Positions 1-5,867 of a DNA stretch of 6,400 nt are shown piece by piece. Numbering within the stretch: position 1 is the stretch's first letter; every line of letters starts with the position of its first letter. A program made the position numbers and the translations under genes. The notes beneath the pieces are model-generated. The model did no database searches. It had not been told where the DNA came from and worked only from the letters and a program-made list of their open reading frames with translations. The DNA lies in the NCBI GenBank assembly GCA_031272615.1, contig JAISTL010000324.1, forward strand, positions 1-6,400, read 5' to 3'. Origin of the DNA: Methylobacteriaceae bacterium (GTDB taxonomy: Bacteria > Pseudomonadota > Alphaproteobacteria > Rhizobiales > Beijerinckiaceae).

Positions 1-1
1 T

Positions 2-490
2 CCGGCGGCGCCGCAGGTTCGCAGTGACGATTCCCGCAAACCGGCAACGCCGGCTCTGTCACAGACCGGTTCCGGCAGCTGGATTTCCGACCTTCTTGAC
101 CGGGCATCCCGGGAGGAAGTGCCCCCTGCCGCCAAGCCCAAGCTCAGCGCCATGGACACCTTGGACTCCATCTCTTCCAATATCGGCGGCTACATTGACG
201 ACGCGTCCATTGCCGGTGTCTGGAATTCCTACCGGCAAGGCGAAAAGCACCCATTCTCCCGCCAGATGTATACCCGGCAGGGGCAGACGCAATACTTGGA
301 AATCGGTGACCGCTATCGCACCGACAGCGAATTCAAGACGGCGGTGGACCGCTTTATCGAGGAGTTCGAGCGCTTGCTGCTGGAAATCGGCCCCGATGAC
401 CCCGATATGCAGATTGCCCAGAACTATCTGACGTCGGATTCCGGAAAGGTTTACACCCTTCTGGCCCACGCCTCCGGTCGTTTCGGCTGA
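2..490 (+). CDS. C-terminal part of a larger protein of unknown function (5' end outside window)
   Basis: The reading frame is open from the left edge to a TGA at 488-490, giving 162 residues. The GTG at 119 and ATG at 152 are in this frame but are probably internal. The residues upstream look like coding sequence: a Pro/Ala/Ser/Arg-rich linker, then SGSWISDLLDRAS. The purine run before GTG 119 is only 2 nt away, too close for a normal ribosome binding site. The last 110 or so residues form a compact, acidic, probably helical domain (IGGYIDDASIAGVWNSY, then YLEIGDRYRTDSEF and DRFIEEFERLLLEIG). It ends in a segment reading SGKVYTLLAHASGRFG. From memory, this tail resembles the conserved C-terminus of long coiled-coil or low-complexity proteins in alphaproteobacteria, which are often annotated loosely as hypothetical or apolipoprotein/kinesin-like. 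I cannot confirm that and assign no function. A low-complexity linker followed by a conserved terminal domain suggests a protein-interaction role, as inference only. A strong terminator follows, so this is the last gene of its unit. Confidence 0.8.
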   Translation, partial: PAAPQVRSDDSRKPATPALSQTGSGSWISDLLDRASREEVPPAAKPKLSAMDTLDSISSNIGGYIDDASIAGVWNSYRQGEKHPFSRQMYTRQGQTQYLEIGDRYRTDSEFKTAVDRFIEEFERLLLEIGPDDPDMQIAQNYLTSDSGKVYTLLAHASGRFG

Positions 491-513
491 GCGGCGAACC
501 GCAAGGCAGTTCC

Positions 514-548
514 AAAAGCCCGTTCCGGTGCCGGAACGGGCTTTTTTT
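514..548 (+). terminator. Rho-independent terminator after the first gene
   Basis: The inverted repeat AAAAGCCCGTTCCGG / CCGGAACGGGCTTTT is perfect over 15 bases, with only TG at its centre, so the folded hairpin has about 14 pairs and a 4-nt loop. It is followed by a run of seven T (542-548). It starts 24 bases after the stop codon at 488-490 and ends well before the next gene. The A-run on the left arm means the reverse transcript would also end in a short U-run, but no minus-strand gene is seen that would use it. Confidence 0.95.
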
Positions 549-637
549 GTTGCGCGAATCCCCGTAACCGGTGATATAGCGGGGTACGGTACAAGTCGGA
601 CATCCGTCCTTTCCAAGTCCAACCCGTCAGGTGAACC

Positions 638-1516
638 GTGAGCGAACACTTCAGCGCGTCCTCCTACAAGGACATCAAAGAACCCCCCATCCCCGTGAAC
701 GAGCAGATGCGCTCGCCGTCCTACCGCATCGCCTCGCTGGATCGCGATTATCTCCTGAGCGATTCCATGCGCGGCATCCGCTTCATGCTGGAGTACTGCA
801 AGACCGAGGAAATTCTCCAGCACAACGGCATCCGCTCGACGATTGTGGTGTTCGGCAGCGCCCGCACCCGCGAGAATGGCACGGAACGGCAGAAATTCTG
901 GTATGACTCCGCCCGCGCCTTCGGCAGGCTCGCGTCACTTGAAGGCGGCGCCATGGCCGGGGAAGACGGCATCCGTGACAACGTCATCGCCACCGGCGGC
1001 GGCCCGGGCATCATGGAAGCCGCCAACCGTGGCGCCCACGATGCCGGCGCGCCGTCCATCGGCTACAACATCACCCTGCCCCACGAACAGCAGCCCAACG
1101 ATTATTCAACGCCGGAACTCACCTTCAATTTCCACTATTTCGCCATGCGCAAGCTGCACTTCAGCCTGCGCGCCAACGCGCTGGTGGTGTTTCCCGGTGG
1201 TTTCGGCACTTTCGACGAACTGTTCGAGCTGCTGACCCTGTGCCAGACCCGCCGCGCCCGCCGCATTCCCATCGTGCTGTTCGACCGCGCCTACTGGACA
1301 TCGGTCATCAATTTTCAGTCCCTGGTCGATTACGGCATGATCAGCCCCAGCGACACCTCCATCTTCTCCTACGCCGAAACCGCCACGGACATCTGGCGGA
1401 CGCTGACCACCGGCGACATGTCGGTCCTTGCTCCCGAATCCACCACCGAGCGCATGCCGCCATGGCCGAAACACGGCGAAGTCACAGATTTGTTCGAGAA
1501 ATTCCTGTTCGCGTGA
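638..1516 (+). CDS. LOG family (TIGR00730-type) nucleotide-binding / phosphoribohydrolase-like protein
   Basis: This is a 292-residue soluble protein with the Rossmann-like LOG fold. The visible signatures are VVFGSAR (70-76, end of the first beta strand), the glycine-rich nucleotide loop TGGGPGIMEAANRGA (119-133), FAMRKLHF (168-175), and the hallmark PGGFGTFDE (186-194), which matches PGGxGTxxE with the catalytic-type Glu194. Family members cleave nucleoside 5'-monophosphates to base plus ribose 5-phosphate, either releasing cytokinin (LOG) or in purine nucleotide turnover (PpnN). Many were first misnamed lysine decarboxylases. The substrate here cannot be told from sequence. About 65 residues precede the core, so the protein is longer than minimal LOG proteins of about 190 residues and shorter than PpnN of about 450. 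The GTG start at 638 is well placed: an in-frame TGA lies directly upstream (632-634), and AGGTGA (629-634) supplies a close ribosome binding site. The gene appears monocistronic, between a terminator and a long non-coding gap. Its promoter is not clear; only weak -35/-10-like matches lie in 550-580. Confidence 0.92.
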   Translation: MSEHFSASSYKDIKEPPIPVNEQMRSPSYRIASLDRDYLLSDSMRGIRFMLEYCKTEEILQHNGIRSTIVVFGSARTRENGTERQKFWYDSARAFGRLASLEGGAMAGEDGIRDNVIATGGGPGIMEAANRGAHDAGAPSIGYNITLPHEQQPNDYSTPELTFNFHYFAMRKLHFSLRANALVVFPGGFGTFDELFELLTLCQTRRARRIPIVLFDRAYWTSVINFQSLVDYGMISPSDTSIFSYAETATDIWRTLTTGDMSVLAPESTTERMPPWPKHGEVTDLFEKFLFA

Positions 1517-1744
1517 GTGCGGGAACCCTGAATTTGGAGCTGCTTCTTTTGAGCGCCCAACCGTGGATTTGAATTGAAGAATCCGGGCGAAGAAAGAACT
1601 TGAACTTCCTCACCTTCCGCTCTCAACAGCAGAAGCGGAGAATCCGGCCCCCCTCCCGACTCTCATTCACGCCTTCAATAATGCCCGTTGTCATCCATTG
1701 CAAACTCCGGCAACGGCGGCTGCAGTCCCTCGCAGTCATCAAAA
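1517..1744. other. Non-coding stretch with no recognised feature
   Basis: This 228-base stretch lies between the LOG-family gene and the paired-operator promoter. I see no convincing gene. One open frame from a TTG at 1600 runs through the promoter and both operators and has no ribosome binding site or recognisable composition. A 6-bp imperfect hairpin (TCCGCT at 1616-1621 with AGCGGA at 1634-1639, 12-nt loop) has no T-run, so I do not call it a terminator. How LOG-gene transcription ends is therefore unresolved. Confidence 0.5.
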
Positions 1745-1763
1745 TTTTGAACGATGTTCAAAA
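1745..1763. promoter_or_regulatory. Operator copy 1: 19-bp palindrome upstream of the -35
   Basis: The sequence TTTTGAACGATGTTCAAAA is a perfect 8+8 inverted repeat (TTTTGAAC / GTTCAAAA) around a central GAT. It lies 5 bp upstream of the TTGACA element. An identical 19-bp copy occurs at 1795-1813. Size and symmetry fit a homodimeric helix-turn-helix repressor. TetR-family operators commonly look like this, but the family is inferred from shape only. The 3-base spacer between GAAC and GTTC does not match the 4-base spacer of the Gram-positive LexA box or the direct GTTC-N7-GTTC repeat of alphaproteobacterial LexA. Confidence 0.8.
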
Positions 1764-1768
1764 ATCTC

Positions 1769-1797
1769 TTGACACATGGGTTCCTTTAAGATATTTT
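1769..1797 (+). promoter_or_regulatory. Sigma70-type promoter between and under the two operators
   Basis: A perfect -35 hexamer, TTGACA (1769-1774), is followed after exactly 17 bp by TATTTT (1792-1797), which matches 4 of 6 bases of the -10 consensus. The surrounding TTTAAGATATTTTTG is AT-rich, so the -10 could be shifted a few bases. Initiation would be near 1804, inside operator copy 2, leaving a leader of about 28 nt. A good -35 with promoter elements tightly flanked by operators is the classic layout of a repressible promoter. It would drive the membrane protein gene at 1832 and probably the downstream fusion gene at 2399. Confidence 0.75.
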
Positions 1798-1813
1798 TGA
1801 ACGATGTTCAAAA
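1795..1813. promoter_or_regulatory. Operator copy 2: identical 19-bp palindrome over -10 and start site
   Basis: This is an exact repeat of TTTTGAACGATGTTCAAAA with the asymmetric centre GAT in the same orientation as copy 1. The centres are at 1754 and 1804, 50 bp apart. It overlaps the last bases of the proposed -10 and the predicted transcription start, so a bound protein would block open complex formation. Its right end is 8 bp from the GGAGG ribosome binding site (1822-1826) of the next gene. Confidence 0.82.
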
Positions 1814-1831
1814 TCTAATCCGGAGGTTGTC

Positions 1832-2314
1832 ATGCATCCGATTCACCGTCGCGAATGGTTTCTGGTAAACGGGGTTGCCGTAATTTCCGCTGTGATCGTT
1901 CTCGCTCTGACGGCGCTTGTCGCGTTCAAGCACACCATTCCTGTGACCCTGACCAGGTGGTTCGTGATCCCCCTCGTGCTGCTCATCATCGCCGACATCC
2001 GCCGGGCAGCGGACACCATCGCGGCAGCTCCATTGAGTTATCTGGTAGTTATATCCCACATTCTGGTCGTCTTTTCCGCGGGAGTGACCGAAGTCGGGTC
2101 AACGGAGTTTTTTGCCGGAATACTGTTATCCAGGGCGATCGCGTTTGTGCCTCTGGCTGTTGTGCCGCCGGATCCGGACTCCCCGGCCGCCCGAGCATTC
2201 GCTGCAAAACCGCGCATGGGTTCAGCCGCCGGTAAACGACTCTGGAGTAACCTGAAAACGCGGAGTAAAACAGTTCATCCGGAATTTCCTCCAGTACCTG
2301 ACACCATGAAATGA
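1832..2314 (+). CDS. Uncharacterised small multi-pass inner membrane protein
   Basis: This is a 160-residue protein I do not recognise. Four hydrophobic stretches are visible: about 11-32 (VNGVAVISAVIVLALTALVA), 43-56 (WFVIPLVLLIIADI), 67-85 (LSYLVVISHILVVFSAGV) and 92-112 (FFAGILLSRAIAFVPLAVV). The second is short and may be a partial or re-entrant helix. The N-terminus begins MHPIHRREW, and the basic IRRAADT loop follows helix 2. The tail from about 113 is hydrophilic, proline-containing and basic, and by the positive-inside rule both termini would be cytoplasmic. There is no cleavable signal peptide and no catalytic motif I can name. The ATG at 1832 is supported by GGAGG at 1822-1826 with 5-nt spacing. 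It is the first gene downstream of the paired-operator promoter. An 84-bp gap with no terminator separates it from the Aas-like fusion gene, so the two are probably co-transcribed. That context suggests a membrane-lipid role, as inference only. A lipid-handling accessory or a regulator of the transporter domain are both possible. Confidence 0.8.
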   Translation: MHPIHRREWFLVNGVAVISAVIVLALTALVAFKHTIPVTLTRWFVIPLVLLIIADIRRAADTIAAAPLSYLVVISHILVVFSAGVTEVGSTEFFAGILLSRAIAFVPLAVVPPDPDSPAARAFAAKPRMGSAAGKRLWSNLKTRSKTVHPEFPPVPDTMK

Positions 2315-2398
2315 GCCTCCCGATGCCGACACAAAACCGATAACGCCGCCATTTTCACCTCAATGACCACGCTTCGCCGATACTAAGGAGACCCGGAA

Positions 2399-5300
2399 AT
2401 GTTCAAAGAACTGATGACATCGAGGCGCTTCGCCGCATTGTTCTGGTGTCAGTTTCTTTCGGCATTCAACGACAATTTCCTTCGCAATGCCCTGATTTTT
2501 CTGATTCTCCTGAAGTTTAAGGACAACGGGGACCTCGCGGGAACTCTGCTGATGCTGGCGCCGCCGGTGTTCATTCTGCCGAGTTTCCTGTTGTCGGCGC
2601 TGGGCGGTGAGCTTGCCGACCGCTACGACAAATCCCGGGTCGCCGCGCGGTTGAAACTCGCGGAGATTCCAATTGCCGTCCTCGCCGTTATCGGACTGTG
2701 GCTTTCCGGCTTTCCCGGATTGGTGAATCTCTCGATACTGCTGATGTTCACGGCACTGTTCGGCTTCGGCTGCATCTCGGCGCTGTTCGGACCCATCAAA
2801 TACGGCATCCTGCCTGATCTGATAAAGGAGTCCGAACTCCCGGCGGGCAACGCCCTTGTGGAAATGGCGACATTCATTGCCATTCTGCTGGGAAGCATCC
2901 TCGGCGGCATGACAATTGCCGCCGGTCGGCACTTTGCCCTTTTCGGCGTATTGATCATTGGCCTCGCCGTCATGAGTTACCTTTCGGCCGGGCTCATTCC
3001 GCCGACAGCGGAAGCTTCCCCCTCTCTTGTGGTTGACCGAAATATCCTGCGTTCCACCCGCAAACTGCTCTCCGGGCTGGCGAAATCACCCCTGCTGATG
3101 AAATGCGCGCTGATTGTCTCATGGTTCTGGTTGATGGGCGCGGTGATGCTCAGTCTGCAGGCCGCGGTGGTCGAACAGGTTTTCAACGGAACAGCCGGCG
3201 TCATCACCGCCTTCATCGTATTCTTCGCCGTTGGCGTTGCCGTCGGCTCCACGGCAGCCGCCTGGCTCGCGGCGGGGCGTATCATCATGCTGCCGACGCC
3301 GGTTGCCGCCCTGTTGATGGGTGCGTTCACGCTGGATATCGGCTGGGTCATTTCCGGCGCGATACGACCGGAGGTTCCGCTCGGCGTTGCCGCGTTTTTC
3401 CAAACCACGGCAGGCTATCGTCTCGCCTTCGATTTCATCGGGCTCGCCGCCGCCGGCGGCCTTTATGTCGTACCCACATTTGCCGCCCTTCAGGCCTGGG
3501 CCAATCCGGAAAACCGGGCGCGCATCGTCGGCGGCGTCAATGTGCTTTCCTCCGCGGCCATGGCGTTGGGGTCCCTCGTTGTCATCGGCATCAAAACCGC
3601 GGGATTTTCCTACGGTGACATCTGCCTCCTGCTCGGCCTCTGCAACCTGGCGATTGCCACCGCCGTCTTTTTGACCCTGCCGACCTCCGCCGCCGGAGAT
3701 GCGCTGCACATGCTGTTTCGCACGTTGTTCCGCATGGAAATCAACGGCCTTGAACACATCAGGGCCGCGGGCGACCACCCGGTGGTCATTACCAACCACG
3801 TGAGTTTTCTTGACGCTCCTCTGGCGCTGGCGCTCCTTGACCGCAAACCCGTGTTCGCCATCGACCGGGGCATGTCTCGACGCTGGTGGATCAAGCCGTT
3901 TCTCCGCCTGGTGCACGCCGTCGCCATCGAACCGGGCAAACCGCTGGCCACCCGCGCGCTGATCAACGAAGTCAACACCGGAGAAGCTCTGGTGATTTTC
4001 CCCGAGGGACGTATCACCGTGACGGGTTCCCTCATGAAAATTTACGACGGCGCCGCAATGATCGCCGACAAAACCGATTCTCCCGTCGTCCCCGTGCGGA
4101 TCGACGGCCTGGAGCAGACTCCGTTCTCCCGACTCGATGGCTCCCAAACCCGCCGCCGCCTGTTCCCGAAACTGCGCGTTACGGTTTTCCCGCCGCGCCG
4201 CATCGATGTCGCCGCCGACATCAAGGGCCGCGAACGGCGCCGACAGGCCGGCGACGCCCTCTATCGGGTGATGTCGGACATGATGTTCGACACCGCGGTG
4301 GACAACACCACCATCTTCGAGGCCATCGTCGGCGCGGCGCTCAAATACGGCCCGTCGCGCGTCGCCGTGGAAGATCCGGCATTCGGTCCGCTGACCTACA
4401 GGCAACTGCTGATCCGCGCCCGGGTTTTGGCGCGTCCGCTGGCAAAGCTCGCTTCGGAACACGGCGCCGTCGGCATTCTGCTTCCCAACTCGGTGCCGAC
4501 CACCGCATGCCTGCTTGCCGTTCTCTCCGCCGGGCGTGTTCCCGCCATCCTCAATTTCACCGCCGGCGGCGCCCATATGATGAGCGGCTGCCGCGCCGCC
4601 GCCCTGACCTCGGTGGTGACCTCCCGCGCCTTCGTAGAACGGGCCGGCCTCGGCCACATCGTCTCCAGCCTGGGACAAACCCTGCGTATTGTTTATCTGG
4701 AAGACATTGCCGCCGATGCCGGCCCATTAGTCAAAGCCGATGCCGCGCTGTTCTGGAACAAGCCGCTCAACAGGCGCTCCGAACATGACACGGCGGTGAT
4801 CCTGTTCACCTCCGGCTCCGAGGGAACTCCCAAAGGAGTGGCTCTGTCATCGCGCAATATGCTCGCCAACATCGCCCAGGCACGCGCCCGCATCGATTTC
4901 GGCCTCAACGACAAGCTTTTCAATGTGCTGCCGCAGTTCCACTCCTTCGGCCTCACCATCGGCACCTTTCTGCCGCTGGTGTGCGGCGTGCCGCTCTATC
5001 TCTACCCCTCGCCGCTGCATTACCGCGCGGTGCCGGAACTGGTGTACGACACCAATTCCACCATACTGTTCGGCACGGACACCTTCCTCAACGGCTACGC
5101 CCGGGCGGCGCACCCTTATGATCTGCGCTCGGTGCGCTATGTGATTGCCGGGGCGGAACCGATCAAAGCGGCCACCCGCATGATCTACCTGGAAAAGTTC
5201 GGCCTGCGTATTTTTGAAGGCTACGGCGTCACCGAAGCCGCCCCGGTATTGGCGCTGAATACGCCGATGTTCAACCGTTTCGGCACCGTCGGGCGTCTGC

Positions 5301-5815
5301 TGCCGGGTATCGAAACCAAAATCGAACCGGTTCCCGGCCTTGACGACGGCGGACGCCTGCTGGTCAAGGGCCCCAATATCATGCTCGGCTATCTGAAGGA
5401 GAGCCGCCCCGGCGTGGTGGAACCACCCGCGGACGGCTGGTACGACACCGGCGACATCGTGTCCGTGGACGACGACGGTTATCTCACCATCCGCGGGCGG
5501 GCCAAACGCTTCGCCAAGGTGGGCGGCGAAATGGTGTCGCTGACCTCGGTCGAGACTCTCGCCGCCGAAATCTGGCCCGGCGCTCCCGCCGCCGCCGCCG
5601 TCGCCCCCGACGCCCGCAAGGGCGAGAAAATCGTGCTGTTCACCGAAGCGCCCCACGCCGCCCTTGACGCCTTCAGGGCCGCCGCCCGGAACCGGGGCAT
5701 CGGCGAGATCGCCATCCCCGCCGAAGTCATTGTTCTGGAACACCTTCCCCTGCTGGGCTCCGGCAAGGCCGACCTTGCCGCCCTGGAGCAACTGGCGCGG
5801 GAACGGGCAGCCTGA
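2399..5815 (+). CDS. aas: Trifunctional lysophospholipid transporter / acyltransferase / acyl-ACP synthetase (LplT-Aas fusion)
   Basis: This 1138-residue inner membrane protein has three domains. Residues 1-430: an LplT-like MFS transporter with many hydrophobic helices, opening FWCQFLSAFNDNFLRNALIF and carrying the MFS loop motif GGELADRYDKSR (69-80). Residues 440-625: a PlsC-type glycerolipid acyltransferase with NHVSFLD (catalytic HX4D, His467 and Asp472) and FPEGR (534-538). Residues 636-1138: an AMP-forming acyl-ACP synthetase with P-loop TSGSEGTPKG (804-813), GYGVTE (941-946), YDTGD (1015-1019), hinge GRAKRFAKVGGE starting at 1033, and catalytic-type Lys1123 in LLGSGKAD. All core motifs are intact. 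In E. coli, LplT (397 aa) brings 2-acyl-lysophospholipid to the inner leaflet and Aas (719 aa) makes enzyme-bound acyl-ACP and re-acylates it. This chain is close to the sum of those lengths, so it should do the whole salvage reaction in one polypeptide. AAGGAG at 2385-2390, 8 nt before ATG, supports the start. It is probably second in an operon with the membrane protein upstream. The substrate headgroup is not predictable. Confidence 0.95.
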   Translation: MFKELMTSRRFAALFWCQFLSAFNDNFLRNALIFLILLKFKDNGDLAGTLLMLAPPVFILPSFLLSALGGELADRYDKSRVAARLKLAEIPIAVLAVIGLWLSGFPGLVNLSILLMFTALFGFGCISALFGPIKYGILPDLIKESELPAGNALVEMATFIAILLGSILGGMTIAAGRHFALFGVLIIGLAVMSYLSAGLIPPTAEASPSLVVDRNILRSTRKLLSGLAKSPLLMKCALIVSWFWLMGAVMLSLQAAVVEQVFNGTAGVITAFIVFFAVGVAVGSTAAAWLAAGRIIMLPTPVAALLMGAFTLDIGWVISGAIRPEVPLGVAAFFQTTAGYRLAFDFIGLAAAGGLYVVPTFAALQAWANPENRARIVGGVNVLSSAAMALGSLVVIGIKTAGFSYGDICLLLGLCNLAIATAVFLTLPTSAAGDALHMLFRTLFRMEINGLEHIRAAGDHPVVITNHVSFLDAPLALALLDRKPVFAIDRGMSRRWWIKPFLRLVHAVAIEPGKPLATRALINEVNTGEALVIFPEGRITVTGSLMKIYDGAAMIADKTDSPVVPVRIDGLEQTPFSRLDGSQTRRRLFPKLRVTVFPPRRIDVAADIKGRERRRQAGDALYRVMSDMMFDTAVDNTTIFEAIVGAALKYGPSRVAVEDPAFGPLTYRQLLIRARVLARPLAKLASEHGAVGILLPNSVPTTACLLAVLSAGRVPAILNFTAGGAHMMSGCRAAALTSVVTSRAFVERAGLGHIVSSLGQTLRIVYLEDIAADAGPLVKADAALFWNKPLNRRSEHDTAVILFTSGSEGTPKGVALSSRNMLANIAQARARIDFGLNDKLFNVLPQFHSFGLTIGTFLPLVCGVPLYLYPSPLHYRAVPELVYDTNSTILFGTDTFLNGYARAAHPYDLRSVRYVIAGAEPIKAATRMIYLEKFGLRIFEGYGVTEAAPVLALNTPMFNRFGTVGRLLPGIETKIEPVPGLDDGGRLLVKGPNIMLGYLKESRPGVVEPPADGWYDTGDIVSVDDDGYLTIRGRAKRFAKVGGEMVSLTSVETLAAEIWPGAPAAAAVAPDARKGEKIVLFTEAPHAALDAFRAAARNRGIGEIAIPAEVIVLEHLPLLGSGKADLAALEQLARERAA

Positions 5816-5835
5816 TCGGAAAACGCTCTGACAAT

Positions 5836-5848
5836 CGGCTTTCAGCCG
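5836..5848. other. Short hairpin between convergent genes
   Basis: CGGCT-TTC-AGCCG forms a 5-bp stem with a 3-nt loop, midway in the 52-bp gap between the fusion gene and the convergent omptin gene. There is no T-run on either strand, so it is at best a weak or factor-assisted termination signal, and it may be chance. Confidence 0.25.
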
Positions 5849-5867
5849 GGAAATTGCGTAGTGTGGC

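Noticed and set aside
119..490. Independent small gene starting at GTG 119 (or ATG 152).
   Set aside because: The frame stays open to the left edge with protein-like composition, and the purine run before 119 is only 2 nt from the codon. A partial larger gene is more likely.
550..584. Possible promoter for the LOG gene (TTGCGC, then GATATA or TATAGC) and a CCCCG/CGGGG inverted repeat (560-564 with 580-584).
   Set aside because: The hexamers match consensus at only 3-4 positions, and the 5-bp stem with a 15-nt loop is weak. A promoter must lie near here because of the terminator upstream, but I cannot place it.
59..823. Long open frame on the minus strand (254 codons).
   Set aside because: It lies opposite the first gene, runs through the perfect terminator hairpin and into the LOG gene, and has low-complexity composition typical of an antisense shadow in GC-rich DNA.
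1616..1639. Candidate terminator hairpin after the LOG gene.
   Set aside because: It has only a 6-bp stem, a 12-nt loop, no T-run, and sits about 100 bases after the stop codon.
1600..1800. 66-codon frame starting with TTG in the intergenic region.
   Set aside because: It has no ribosome binding site, and it crosses the first operator and the promoter. The regulatory reading of this stretch explains it better.
1745..1813. LexA/SOS box interpretation of the GAAC...GTTC palindromes.
   Set aside because: The 3-base spacer and inverted layout do not match the alphaproteobacterial direct repeat GTTC-N7-GTTC or the 4-base-spaced Gram-positive box.
3119..4678. 519-codon open frame on the minus strand inside the Aas-like gene.
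   Set aside because: The plus strand encodes a full set of conserved motifs over the same bases. The antisense product is Gly/Arg/His-rich with no recognisable domain, as expected from GC-biased codon positions.
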